Of a stretch of 64,000 bases of DNA, positions 1 through 9,599 are shown piece by piece (within the stretch, counting starts at the first letter, position 1; each line of letters starts with the position of its first letter). The stretch spans positions 63,233-127,232 of the forward strand of contig MLAK01000239.1 in assembly GCA_001839685.1 (NCBI GenBank), read 5' to 3'. Both the position numbers and the translations under genes were made by a program. Below the pieces are notes generated by a model. It made no database searches. It saw nothing but the letters and a program-made list of their open reading frames with translations, and was not told the origin of the DNA. The DNA comes from Tritrichomonas foetus (lineage: Eukaryota; Parabasalia; Tritrichomonadida; Tritrichomonadidae).

Positions 1-2
1 AT

Positions 3-1190
3 AACATAAACCACCCCAATATGGCACATTTTTACGGCTCCTTCAGGCACGGATCGACGATTTGGTTATTATCGGAATATGTGAATGGCGGATCAATTCA
101 TGATATCGTTCAATTCGGCTACAATCATGGATTTCGCGATGAAACATTAATAGCGATTATTTTGCGGGAGATTCTTAACTTTCTATTATATTTCCATAAG
201 AAATCTCAAGCGCATCGTCATTTGCAATCTTCAAACGTTTTAGTTTCAACGAGTGGCAATGTAAAAGTATGCGATTACGGATTTTCGGCCGGCCTGATTG
301 ATAATAGTCGATATAAAAATACGAGGCTGGTAATCTACGGAACACCTTGTTACACACCACCAGAGGTTATTTCTGAAGGAGAGTGTTCGACCGCAGCTGA
401 TATTTGGGCGCTTGGAATCATTGCGATTGAATTGGCGATTGGAACTGTTCCGCATCACGAGTTAACTCCAATGGAGCAAATAATTACGATTATTGCGGAA
501 AATCCGCCACGATTGAATTCTGATCGTTTTTCACCACAATTGAGAGACTTTGTTTCCCTTTGTTTACAAAGTGAACCAAAAAACCGTCCAACCGCCATTG
601 ATTTACTTCGACATCCTTTTATCAGGAAAGCATTAGAATGTTCATATATCGAGAAAGTACTGATGAATGGTCTTCCATCAATCGAGCAACGAGCTAAAGC
701 GATTATTGAACAAAAGAAAAAGCAAAACTTACAGCCTTTCATTGGACACGAGAATCCAGTCCTTTTCCGCTTTGATGTCAAAGACCTTGAAGAAAATGGT
801 GCAGAGAACCCGGAAAACTTAGTGAAAACGGCAGTCGGAAAATTCATACTAACGATCAAAGAACCAAAACCAGTTTCTGTTTTAGATGATGAAATTTCTG
901 ATCAACAAAATACCAACAAACCACAAAACAGTTCGAACTCAAGCTCAGTTTCGAATAATTCAGAAATTAATGAAAACGCTAATGGTGATAATACGAGTAA
1001 TGCCACGGATAATACTGTGAGCAATTGTGATAATGCGATTGATTGTAAAAAGATGTCATTGAATGACATTGTAAGCAAAATTACTGAGATGGAAATGACG
1101 CTTGCAACAATGGAAATGGACAATTTTGAGATGAGTAAGAAGATCAGCCAGTACAATCAGATTATCAGTCAATTAAAAGCCAATAAATGA
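3..1190 (+). CDS. SPAK/OSR1-like STE20 pseudokinase, 5' truncated by window edge
   Basis: The frame is open from base 3 and gives NINHPN before the first ATG at 21. That matches the kinase HPN motif ahead of the alphaC-beta4 region, so the true start lies upstream. Visible landmarks are the LREIL helix, a catalytic loop reading HRHLQSSN instead of HRDxKxxN, DYG instead of DFG, GTPCYTPPEV as activation segment, DIWALGI and NRPTAIDLLRHPF. The post-kinase stretch PSIEQRAKAI resembles the PTISERAKKV stretch of OSR1/SPAK. The C-terminal ~120 residues are Asn/Ser-rich and end in a predicted coiled coil. Loss of the catalytic Asp (now His) and loop Lys (now Gln) argues for a scaffold or allosteric role, as in STRAD. 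The family assignment is inference from motif order; glycine loop and beta3 Lys lie outside the window. Confidence 0.8.
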   Translation, partial: NINHPNMAHFYGSFRHGSTIWLLSEYVNGGSIHDIVQFGYNHGFRDETLIAIILREILNFLLYFHKKSQAHRHLQSSNVLVSTSGNVKVCDYGFSAGLIDNSRYKNTRLVIYGTPCYTPPEVISEGECSTAADIWALGIIAIELAIGTVPHHELTPMEQIITIIAENPPRLNSDRFSPQLRDFVSLCLQSEPKNRPTAIDLLRHPFIRKALECSYIEKVLMNGLPSIEQRAKAIIEQKKKQNLQPFIGHENPVLFRFDVKDLEENGAENPENLVKTAVGKFILTIKEPKPVSVLDDEISDQQNTNKPQNSSNSSSVSNNSEINENANGDNTSNATDNTVSNCDNAIDCKKMSLNDIVSKITEMEMTLATMEMDNFEMSKKISQYNQIISQLKANK

Positions 1191-1951
1191 AATGTGTGAA
1201 GTTAATAAATGTAAAACATCGGATTTGTTAAACAATCAAAAAAAGAAGAAATATTTTATTTTTTGTGAGTAATTCTCTCACGCTAATCACAGCAGTCTTT
1301 TCTGTTGCGTCAAAATCCAAAAGAAAAGACATAAAATTATGTGAGGTTGTCTTTGCTGGTCCTTTACATCATTTCGACTTGGAACAGTCGCTTTCATTCA
1401 GCAGCAATTCCTTCAATGAACGAATGTTAGAGAATGTCGCTAGCTCTTGTCATCATTCATCCTGAATATGTTTTCTATAATACATATCATTATTTTCGAT
1501 TTATTTGATGTGCAAGGATCTAAAGGCATCAAATACATATTATGTGTATAATGTTATTGATGTTAGACCACGAAATATATTGATCCTGGTAGCACTAAAT
1601 AGGGTTTTATAAGAATTAAAATTAAAGTAACGCAGTAGGGGGGCTCTCCTACTGATAAAATATTAAATAAGCTAGTGAATTTTCCACATGATATGTCTGT
1701 AAGCATAAAGGAAGAACGAAAATTCAAGAATATCATCAAGAAAAATCGGATATGAAATGCTGATTCGACATTTGATATTTGAAAGAAAAATTTTAGTTTT
1801 CAGAAATGAGTGTAAAGTGGCCCAATGTGATTGTAAGCTGAAAATTACTAACTTTGGTCGAAAAAATGATGATGCATAAAAATTGTGGAGGGATGGAAGG
1901 AAAAAAAATTGATTAAATATACAATGTAATAAGCCATTTTATTATTTTTCT
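1191..1951. other. intergenic; diverged repeat relic plus hairpin
   Basis: No intact gene seen. Bases 1265-1465 form an open frame without an ATG; part of it is a diverged relative of the 222-bp repeat near 52.7 kb (see that entry). A 7-bp perfect hairpin (CAGTAGG at 1633-1639 with CCTACTG at 1648-1654) has no assigned function. Confidence 0.5.
1300..1392 (+). repeat. diverged copy of the GSLGHFD repeat
   Basis: Translation of this stretch contains CEVVFAGPLHHFDLE, which aligns with CDVNFAGSLGHFDME of the tandem repeat at 52.7-53.1 kb on the opposite strand. Several differences fall in third codon positions. It looks like an old dispersed copy; the surrounding frame lacks a start codon. Confidence 0.5.
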
Positions 1952-2410
1952 TTAGAACTTCATCAAATGTGGGCGGTCACCCTTTCTGAGGCTGAATGTC
2001 GCACTAAGATATTCAACAAGTTCTGGAACCTTTGCGGCTGCGGCCTTGACTGCATTAGAATCGCTTTTTGCATCAACACCATCAACCTTTGTGGATGTGG
2101 CGATCAAGAAGTCTTGGTCAACATCAATTGGTGGGACGACGACACCACAAACTGTGAGGAGTCCAGCGCCTTTGTCAGCGACGACGACAGCGCGTTTGCC
2201 TTTGTGTTCACCATCGAGAATGATGGCTATTGTTCCGACTGAAAGTGACTCGCGTGTTTTACGTTCGGCTGATGGTGGGACGTCGGCCTTGATTGGATCG
2301 ATTTCTGCTGCGACTGCTGGACGTGTGAATGAAACGCGTGGGATTCCGCGCCATGTTGGGCGTGTTGGATCCTTTTTCTCGACTGGAGCGATGAACAAGA
2401 GCTCGGCCAT
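1952..2410 (-). CDS. RPL6: Large-subunit ribosomal protein eL6
   Basis: This encodes a 152-residue component of the 60S subunit. The diagnostic core is GTIAIILDGEHKGKRAVVV (KOW-like segment of eL6), followed by a VCGVVVP strand and FLIATSTKVD, the conserved eL6 signature. It is short for the family, missing the long basic N-terminal extension of animal eL6. The ATG at 2410 is the first in frame. Codon use is GC-richer than surrounding genes, typical of highly expressed genes. The TAA stop is followed by A (UAAA, the trichomonad poly(A) signal). A same-strand GAAAAAGTG lies 57 bp upstream (2467-2475). Confidence 0.9.
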   Translation of the reverse strand: MAELLFIAPVEKKDPTRPTWRGIPRVSFTRPAVAAEIDPIKADVPPSAERKTRESLSVGTIAIILDGEHKGKRAVVVADKGAGLLTVCGVVVPPIDVDQDFLIATSTKVDGVDAKSDSNAVKAAAAKVPELVEYLSATFSLRKGDRPHLMKF

Positions 2411-2466
2411 ATTTTGGAAGAAAGGCCAAACCCCTCCTTTTTCTATGGTTTATTTTATTAAGAGTG

Positions 2467-2475
2467 CACTTTTTC
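2467..2475 (-). promoter_or_regulatory. GAAAAAGTG motif upstream of eL6
   Basis: An exact GAAAAAGTG on the gene strand, 57 bp before the eL6 ATG. The same 9-mer recurs upstream of other unrelated genes here, so a promoter role is inferred. Confidence 0.4.
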
Positions 2476-3279
2476 AAGATTTTACTGACCGTTTATATTT
2501 TCAAAAAGAGAATTATCGGATTTTTCAAAATTGGAATACTCGATTTAAGAATATCTTAAGATTGCATAAACATTTTGAGAAAAATACACAATTTTAAGCA
2601 TTGCTGTTATGATCAATGGTTTGTTTTTGAACAAAATCAGGTCATTCGCGAAATATTATGTAAAAAGAAAAATCTTTTCTAAAATTATTCCTCAAAAATA
2701 AATCACACTTAAACATTAAAATCTGAAAGTGAAATAAATAAAAATTCATTTTTGATTATTTGAAGGAGGACGATTTCACATCATTTCAAAATCGGATAAA
2801 TCAAAAAGATATTAAAAATCAAGAAAAATACTCACTAAAATCAATAGATCGAATTCCTAAATAATGTTGAAATTGTTCATTTATGTGAGCAAAAATCACT
2901 GCATATTTTTAAGCTCAAAACCACTCACAATTCAATTTCATTCACACTCCTTTCGTAAATGGCTAAATTGATTTGAATCAAATGATTCCATTATGCATGA
3001 AACATCATAACTAGAATAGTTAAACTAATTAACACCACCATAAAGTATTTTTCCTGGACACTGTGAAAAACTGATAAGATAATCATATCAAAAGTATAAA
3101 AATGATATAATTTTTGGTGTGTTCATAAAATGTGCCAGAAAAATAGGCATGTTCTGCCAAGGTATCTAGGCATTTTGTTTTTTGTTGATCGAAAAGATTC
3201 ATAAATATTTATTGAGGAAATTTGGTCTAAAGCAAAATGATTTTCCAGAATCACAATTCACTTATTCAATTGAATTGAC
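2476..3279. other. intergenic, divergent promoter region
   Basis: AT-rich spacer between the divergent eL6 and ubiquitin-like genes. I see no further gene, RNA or repeat. Confidence 0.5.
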
Positions 3280-3294
3280 CAAAAAGTGTCATTT
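3279..3294 (+). promoter_or_regulatory. CAAAAAGTG plus TCATTT (Inr-like) element
   Basis: AAAAAGTG followed directly by TCATTT about 10-20 bp before the ATG at 3303. TCATTT fits the trichomonad initiator consensus TCA-Y-(T/A) at the position expected for a very short 5' UTR. Confidence 0.45.
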
Positions 3295-3302
3295 ATTTAT
3301 CG

Positions 3303-4307
3303 ATGAAAAGGTTGAGTTATTTATTCATTGGCTATAAAGAACAAGAATTTACTTTGGATCTCCCTCCAGCAACCACAATTTTGGAAATAAAAGGAATTAT
3401 TATTTCAAAATATCATTTTAAGTCAATAGAGAAAATCACTATCATATTTGCAGGTGAAATTTTACGTGATAATTTGCCAATTTCGTCAATTGAAGCATCT
3501 AGTGAAGCTAAAATATTAATTGAAACAAAGACATTTCGTCCAAATATCTCAAATCCAAAGAATAGTATTACTCAAAGTCTCAAAAATGAGCCACATCAAT
3601 CTTTACTGGACAATCCAATGAAGCAAGTATTTGGTAATTCCTTAAAATCAATGAACCACGCATTCACATTTAATCAAATGCATAACCAATCATCTAATAA
3701 TTTATTTTATCAGTTGGAACAATCTTTATCGAATAATATGAATAAAGATTTTTGGAGTTATGCAAAACAAATTGAAGAAATGTATCACAATAATCAGATT
3801 TCGTTTCAAGAATATAAAAAACTCACAAATGATTTGGCAATTGAAATGAAACAAATTTTATATCAACATTCATTTACAACAAATGAATTTGTAATTGTAT
3901 CATTAGCAATTAACCCAGTGAATTGTTATACTATGGTAGGATTAAATAATGGTATAATTGATCATGTGAATAAACAGTCGCTTTTAACTGAAGAACAAAA
4001 AAAGTATGCTTTAAAGCGAGTTTTTTCCGAATTTCCCATTAATTTTAAAAGATTGTTAATTCAATATATTTTTAATGAACCTACACCTGAATCTGAGTTA
4101 GTCCTTAGTCATCCAGAAATTCTTTTAAGTAAATATGGTTTAGATCCCAAAGAATTTGATCAAAGTTTGTTTATTCCAAGAAAAAATTTGCGAAAAGAGT
4201 TTTTATATATTTCGTCCAATTATCAATTTGATAAAAATGATATTGTAGATACGCTACTGGAGACAAATTATCTATCCAAAACAATAGAAATTTTAAGTCG
4301 GAAGTAA
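3303..4307 (+). CDS. Ubiquitin-like domain protein
   Basis: The protein has 334 residues. About 1-75 read as a ubiquitin-like fold: a beta-hairpin start (LSYLFIGYKEQEFTLDL), TILEIKGII as helix 1, KITIIFAGEIL at the place of the ubiquitin QQRLIFAGKQL strand, then SSIEASSEAKILIETK. A Gln/Asn-rich linker follows, then a helical domain from about 145 to the end. The last ~30 residues (FDKNDIVDTLLETNYLSKTIEIL) resemble a UBA helix bundle, so a ubiquilin/Dsk2-like shuttle is possible but not shown. No GG end is present, so it is not a processed modifier. TCATTT and CAAAAAGTG lie just before the ATG; the stop is TAAA. Confidence 0.65.
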   Translation: MKRLSYLFIGYKEQEFTLDLPPATTILEIKGIIISKYHFKSIEKITIIFAGEILRDNLPISSIEASSEAKILIETKTFRPNISNPKNSITQSLKNEPHQSLLDNPMKQVFGNSLKSMNHAFTFNQMHNQSSNNLFYQLEQSLSNNMNKDFWSYAKQIEEMYHNNQISFQEYKKLTNDLAIEMKQILYQHSFTTNEFVIVSLAINPVNCYTMVGLNNGIIDHVNKQSLLTEEQKKYALKRVFSEFPINFKRLLIQYIFNEPTPESELVLSHPEILLSKYGLDPKEFDQSLFIPRKNLRKEFLYISSNYQFDKNDIVDTLLETNYLSKTIEILSRK

Positions 4308-4342
4308 ATAAATGTTTTTTATTCTGTGATATTTGAAAAAAC

Positions 4343-4552
4343 TTGGTTGAGTATAGAATTTTAGCAACAATTAATTACGCTGATGTCCCCATTATTTCGA
4401 TCATTGCATTTCACATTTTCGTTTTTATTGCTACTCTTTTCACACGCACTCATCGCGTCTATTGCGTTGTTGTTTTTGTCTTTGGTGTGGTCTTTGCATT
4501 CCTCACTGAGACCATTATGAAATTGCTGACATACACTTGTCTAATTTTTTAG
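4343..4552 (+). pseudogene. TMEM18-like fragment without start codon
   Basis: An open frame after an in-frame TGA, with no ATG until near its end. The translation has two hydrophobic segments and reads like the N-terminal part of TMEM18: FHIFVFIATLFTRTHR parallels the FHALCVLLTCLSSRSYR region, and AFLTETI parallels the conserved (A)EYINE. The remaining half of TMEM18 is not found downstream in any frame I checked. It is either a truncated relic or an exon of a gene whose other part I cannot recognise; I found no trichomonad-type 3' splice motif (ACTAACACACAG) before it. Confidence 0.4.
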
Positions 4553-4557
4553 AAAGA

Positions 4558-4980
4558 TTATAACAAATAATAATAGAAGAAGATATGATTTTTGGGTTTT
4601 ATATATCCAAATTGTTTTAAAACATCAACAATTATTGGAATCAAATGATTTCGACAATAGGCAATTGATTCTAAAAGTCGCATAGTTGGCAGTGTTTTGT
4701 AGAATGAGTCAAACAAATAAATATTTTCAAAATCACTTGGTTCATGGTTTAAAACAATTTCTTGAAGCACGATGCATAGCTCAAATACAGATCTTTTCTT
4801 ATTCATCTGCTTGGTGAATACTTTCATAATTATGAATTCTAAAAATTGTTGGCAGAATTTGGTGAGCCATAACAAAATCATTATTAAACTTGATTGTGAA
4901 AGGATCAACCAAATACATAAATTAAAATGAACAGTAAAGGGGAAAAAAATCAGAAAGTCAAAATCAATCAATACCACCAA
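4558..4980 (-). CDS. Unknown protein or N-terminally truncated relic
   Basis: An open frame of up to 140 residues; the region after an internal Met at about 4806 (MNKKRSVFELCIVLQEIVL) looks protein-like, with regular amphipathic helices. The first ~55 residues are hydrophobic and less convincing. I do not recognise the family. It lies between the TMEM18-like fragment and the cyclin gene, tail to tail with the former. It may be a relic. Confidence 0.35.
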   Translation of the reverse strand: MVVLIDFDFLIFFPFTVHFNLCIWLILSQSSLIMILLWLTKFCQQFLEFIIMKVFTKQMNKKRSVFELCIVLQEIVLNHEPSDFENIYLFDSFYKTLPTMRLLESIAYCRNHLIPIIVDVLKQFGYIKPKNHIFFYYYLL

Positions 4981-4995
4981 ATATAATTCATAAAT

Positions 4996-5859
4996 TTATG
5001 AATTTTCAAACTCACTTTTCGCAATTTCTTCCAGAACTTCATGAATAGCCATTTTGAGTGCTGCTTCACCTCGTTCAATTATTTTTATTTTGTTCATCAT
5101 TTCATTCTTTTCTTCAAAATCCATTTCGCTTTCTTCTTCGTTTTCGCCTCGAGCCGTGTCAACAAGTGCTTTTGCGAGTTTGTTTGGAGGTGACAACGAT
5201 AAAAACGATGAGCGGAGTGCCGCCCTGAAAACGAAGTCGATTGACCTGCAAAACAGTGGCTCGACTTCAACTTCGCCTGTGTACATCACATTTGCTATTT
5301 TTAAGCGTGCAGCAAACCTTGCGTCTGACGGGCGGGTGATTCGATGCTGGACAATTGAAAGGACTTGATTCTGCATTCTGATAAGGTCTGATCGATTGTA
5401 GAGTCCATCGCATAGATAAAGAATTTCACTGGCTGCTGGGAAAAAACGTTCCTCGTATTTGGCCGCAATCAAAATGCAGGATGCCGCCAAAAGTTGCAAC
5501 TGGCTAATTAATGGGCAATTCTTCAATGATTTAAGAAGATAAATGTCGAGAAGAAAGACTGAAAGTGAAAGCGTGTCGATTGATAAAAAATACGTATCGC
5601 ATATTTCGCTCATCCAGTCGACTAAGGCTGCCATCTGCGATTGTGTAATTGATATATATGATGAAGAACGAAGTATAGCCACCTCTTCCTCATAAAACGA
5701 GATGTTTAAGAAAAAAACGTCAACATATTCCTTGAAGTAATCATATCCATCGTTTTCGTCATCGTCTTCAGGAGTGTCAGTGTCGAGGTCTGTGAAACGC
5801 TGTTTTTCAAAGCTGTCACTTGAGGAAGTGATATCGCTGAAGGGGAAATCCTGGATCAT
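4996..5859 (-). CDS. Cyclin (A/B-like cyclin box)
   Basis: A 287-residue regulatory subunit for a cyclin-dependent kinase. The N-terminus is short and acidic (DTDTPEDDDENDGYDYF). The cyclin box begins around residue 70: ITQSQMAALVDWMSEI matches the MRAILVDWLVEV helix, followed by LSLSVFLLDIYL, LQLLAASCILIAAKYEE (with the conserved Lys and Glu that contact the CDK) and SDLIRMQNQVLSIVQHRI. The usual Arg of MRxxLVDW is Ala. A second, weaker helical fold follows to about 230, then an acidic stretch. No destruction box is evident in the short N-terminus. ATG at 5859 is the first in frame and the stop is TAAA. Confidence 0.8.
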   Translation of the reverse strand: MIQDFPFSDITSSSDSFEKQRFTDLDTDTPEDDDENDGYDYFKEYVDVFFLNISFYEEEVAILRSSSYISITQSQMAALVDWMSEICDTYFLSIDTLSLSVFLLDIYLLKSLKNCPLISQLQLLAASCILIAAKYEERFFPAASEILYLCDGLYNRSDLIRMQNQVLSIVQHRITRPSDARFAARLKIANVMYTGEVEVEPLFCRSIDFVFRAALRSSFLSLSPPNKLAKALVDTARGENEEESEMDFEEKNEMMNKIKIIERGEAALKMAIHEVLEEIAKSEFENS

Positions 5860-6131
5860 TCGAAGGAAATACTTGATGCATCAAACGACATCAAAAATCC
5901 ATATCGGCCAAAATAGAATTGAAAAAGTTAAAATCAAAATGATAAACGACCAGATAATATCTAAAAAAGTTGCTTCAAGAATGTAATAGAAGAATAGAGA
6001 AGTAGATAAAGAATATAAAATATGTTACAAATGAAAAAAAATCGAATTTATTATACATAAATACAGCATTAATGAATAATGAGTCATTACTTCTAGTGTA
6101 TTGATTGAATTGATGCTCTTATATTTTGTTT

Positions 6132-9100
6132 TTATTGACCTTCATTTGTTTTTGGTAAGCATGGTGGGCTGAATGCATATCCTGTTTGATTTTCATTATC
6201 AGGATAGTTTGCCAGCAAGTTTTGATATAGTGATGCAAAAGAAACTTGGTATTTTTTGCTATCAATTTCATCATTTTGTCCAACAAAGTGATGTTCAGCA
6301 AATAAAACTTTATTTCGAATTGTATCTTGACTATTTCGAATAGCCTGAATACTTATTACAGGTAAAATAGCACAAATAGTTGATCCTACAACTGAGAACC
6401 AGAAAGATGGTGTAGATAAAAGAGATAATCCACAGCCACTAAATCCGGGTGAAAGATCAAGTTTTTGAACAATTATTGCAATAATTGGAAAGATTGAAAT
6501 GGAAAGCCAAATTGAAAGATGGTGTAGCCACGTCCAATTGACACACATGAATGCAATCTTTATATTAGTAATTGTAACAACAGAACAATATACAGTTGTC
6601 CCAAAATCTTCAAGAGAAACAGAATAGCCTCTATCATTTACAAATGGAATTAATCCGAAGAATGGAATGAAAAACGAAACAAGTGCATGATAAACTCCAA
6701 TTGCTAAATTAATGAAGAATCGTCCATATGATTGAATCACATCTTTCTTTCCATTAAAATCAAATAATTCTGGAATTGCCATCATTGACTCAATTGGAAC
6801 ATCCTTATCAAGACAAGCATAAATTACAGGGGGAACACAAGTGAAAATCATATTAAATACCATATAAAGAATTGAATCATAAAGTGTATTTCCACTAAAT
6901 GATGAAAAACATGCAAAAATCATTTGGTTTAAAGTTAAAACCATATTCTTATAAAAACAATAATTGATTAATTCTACATTTCTATAGAAATTTAATCTTC
7001 CATGAACAAGCAAAAGACGCTTTAAGAAACGGAATTGTGAAATGGCATAATCTGAAGCTAAAACTGCTTGTCTTCCTTCTTTTCCACTAATTCCAATTCC
7101 AACATCTGCTTTTAGAATCATTCCAACATCATTCGCACCATCACCAATTGCAAGTGCAAGTTTCTTTGTTTTATCTCTCATTTTTTCAACGATTAATGCT
7201 TTTTGAAGAGGTGAAACTCTGCAGCATATCACTGATTGGCATTTAATTGCCAAACTTAAAAATCTTTCAATGAATTCATCTGTTAAAAGCAAATCAAGTG
7301 CTGCACCACTTGCAATTAAAGCATATTGACACTTTTCATTTTGATTAGTATCATCAATTGCATCAATTAAAGCACTATTTAGTTTTACAGAAAGAGTAGT
7401 ATTATCTTTACATTCATTTGTGTCTAAAATAATTGGTTTCATTTCTCCAGATAATAAAGAGCATGCATAACCAATATTTATTGCAGTTTCTCTTTTATCG
7501 CCAGTAATTACCCAAACTTTCATTTTGGCACGAAGAAGAGATTCAATTGTATCAGAAACACCAACTTGTAATTTATCTTCAATTGCAGTTGCGCCAATTA
7601 ACAATAAATTATTTTCAATTTCATTAGAAACTTCTTCAATTTTCTCTTCTCGTTCATTAATTGAACAACTTGCTGCTTTATATCTTTCAAGCCAGTCATT
7701 GAAATAATCCTCTTCGATGATTTTGTATGCACAACAAAGTGTTCTTAAACCAGCATCAGCGAATTCAATCATGTGTTGTCTAGTTTCATTCAAATGTTTA
7801 GATTCTGGTGAAAGTCGTTGATAAATTAAATCATCAGCGCCCTTACAGAATAAAATAATATGACCTGTTTCTGGTGACCTTACAACAACAGAACTTCTTT
7901 TACGTTGTGAAGAAAATTCTAAATTAGCCATTAACTCTACTTGCTTTTTTTCACCATTAACATCAACGAATAATAAATTATTCACTTTTTTCTTAAAAAC
8001 TAACCCAAAATCAGCCGCAGCTGAAACAAGAGCACCTTCATCTGGTGAAGATGCTTGAAAATCAATTCCATGAGCCTTCGTTGGATCAACTTTTGGAATA
8101 ACTGAATGACAAGTTGCCAAAAGCCATAAAAATAATTTAATTTCATAATTTTCTGGATTATTAAAGTTATCAGGATTAGATAAAATTTGATCAAATTCCG
8201 GACAAATGAAAGCCTTGTTCTTTTTATGACTTTTTCCTTTGTGTAAACTTGCAGTTGGTAATTTACAAGGAATTCCCCTTCTTTTTGCAGCTGCATACTC
8301 AACTTCTGTAATTCCATCTCCAAATTTTCGTCCACCAATACTACATTTCATGAACTCCATCACATTTTGAGTCAATGTTCCAGTTTTATCGGAAAAGATA
8401 TATTCAACTTGACCTAAATCATCAGAAATATTTGTTGTTCGAACTAATGCAAATGATTTGCTTTCACTATCATACATTTCCACATCCCAAACAGTGAAAA
8501 ATGCTTGAATTACTCTAACAACTTCAAGTGTTACATATAAAGAAATTGGAATCATAGTATTCATTACAATTATATGTGATACTAGAAGAACCATGAAACA
8601 ACGAATGGGTGATCGAGGATTTTCTGTACGATAAAAGTAATAATGGCGACCAGTATTAATTTCTCTCTTTTCAAAAAGAAAACCTAAAGTTGCACCAAGA
8701 ATTGACAATACGAAAAGAAGGACGAAAATTGAAACTAACTTCAAATTCAATCCTCTTTCAAGATATGATCTTTTGGTACGTGCTGAACTTGAATTCATCA
8801 TAATTTTTGAATCATGACCAGTATATATAACTGCTCCTATTATCCATTTTGTATTTCTTAAAGAAGATCCGCGTAATAAAACCTGCTTATTTTCGAGAGA
8901 ATGTCTTTCAATTTTATTCACATCAGTATTGATTTCATTCGCATTAATATTGTTTTCATTCAAATTATTATTTATTTCGATGTACCCACGAAAGATGTCG
9001 AGTTGGTTATTCGGTAAATCACAAGCAATATTTGCACTGAAATTATTTTTTGTGAAATTTTCAAAATGTGATGTAGAATTTAAAGCCTGCCTGTTTTTCA

Positions 9101-9599
9101 GATTAGTTTCACCATCAAGATTACAAGTATCGATGTACGCAGATCCATCATTTTCACTGGTGGCTAAAATAACGACATCTGCTGGAGATTGTTCATCTTG
9201 GTTCACTTTTATCACATCACCGACAAAGATTTGATCCCATCTTTTATCCTCGAAAGTATTAGTGTCATTATTTAAACAATGTGCAGTACTTGAGTTTATT
9301 TGTTGATCACTACGATATCGTAAGTAATCTTCAATGGCTTCGCGGATTGCTGATATTCCAATAACGATACAAAGTGGCGTCAGTGCGGCTGATGCATTGA
9401 TTGGGGCCCAAGGAAACTGCAAAAGGCTCACAATTATCAGAAAATAAAAATTTGCGATTCTTGAAAATTGAAAAAATAGATTTTTGGGAAGGAATGTTAA
9501 TATGGTATATTTTGTTGTTTTGATGAAGTTACCTTTAAAGAGTGGTTTGTTCTTTGCGCTATGTGTTGTATGCACTGAAATCACTCTTTTTTCATCCAT
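6132..9599 (-). CDS. P4-type ATPase, aminophospholipid flippase
   Basis: A full-length 1155-residue P4-ATPase that should move phospholipids from the outer to the cytosolic leaflet, normally with a CDC50 partner. In order: N-terminal TM1-2 (about 40-90), actuator domain with LDGETNLK (161-168), TM3-4 with PISL (351-354; P4 enzymes have this where ion pumps have PEGL), phosphorylation site DKTGTLTQN (Asp 404), nucleotide-binding domain with KGADD, VWVITGDKRETAINIGYACSL, and the hinge motif GDGANDVGMI, then six C-terminal membrane segments. Short N-terminus and tail show no autoinhibitory extension. The ATG is preceded by TCATTTT and the stop is TAAA. Codon use is AT-rich like most of the window. 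Confidence 0.95.
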   Translation of the reverse strand: MDEKRVISVHTTHSAKNKPLFKGNFIKTTKYTILTFLPKNLFFQFSRIANFYFLIIVSLLQFPWAPINASAALTPLCIVIGISAIREAIEDYLRYRSDQQINSSTAHCLNNDTNTFEDKRWDQIFVGDVIKVNQDEQSPADVVILATSENDGSAYIDTCNLDGETNLKNRQALNSTSHFENFTKNNFSANIACDLPNNQLDIFRGYIEINNNLNENNINANEINTDVNKIERHSLENKQVLLRGSSLRNTKWIIGAVIYTGHDSKIMMNSSSARTKRSYLERGLNLKLVSIFVLLFVLSILGATLGFLFEKREINTGRHYYFYRTENPRSPIRCFMVLLVSHIIVMNTMIPISLYVTLEVVRVIQAFFTVWDVEMYDSESKSFALVRTTNISDDLGQVEYIFSDKTGTLTQNVMEFMKCSIGGRKFGDGITEVEYAAAKRRGIPCKLPTASLHKGKSHKKNKAFICPEFDQILSNPDNFNNPENYEIKLFLWLLATCHSVIPKVDPTKAHGIDFQASSPDEGALVSAAADFGLVFKKKVNNLLFVDVNGEKKQVELMANLEFSSQRKRSSVVVRSPETGHIILFCKGADDLIYQRLSPESKHLNETRQHMIEFADAGLRTLCCAYKIIEEDYFNDWLERYKAASCSINEREEKIEEVSNEIENNLLLIGATAIEDKLQVGVSDTIESLLRAKMKVWVITGDKRETAINIGYACSLLSGEMKPIILDTNECKDNTTLSVKLNSALIDAIDDTNQNEKCQYALIASGAALDLLLTDEFIERFLSLAIKCQSVICCRVSPLQKALIVEKMRDKTKKLALAIGDGANDVGMILKADVGIGISGKEGRQAVLASDYAISQFRFLKRLLLVHGRLNFYRNVELINYCFYKNMVLTLNQMIFACFSSFSGNTLYDSILYMVFNMIFTCVPPVIYACLDKDVPIESMMAIPELFDFNGKKDVIQSYGRFFINLAIGVYHALVSFFIPFFGLIPFVNDRGYSVSLEDFGTTVYCSVVTITNIKIAFMCVNWTWLHHLSIWLSISIFPIIAIIVQKLDLSPGFSGCGLSLLSTPSFWFSVVGSTICAILPVISIQAIRNSQDTIRNKVLFAEHHFVGQNDEIDSKKYQVSFASLYQNLLANYPDNENQTGYAFSPPCLPKTNEGQ

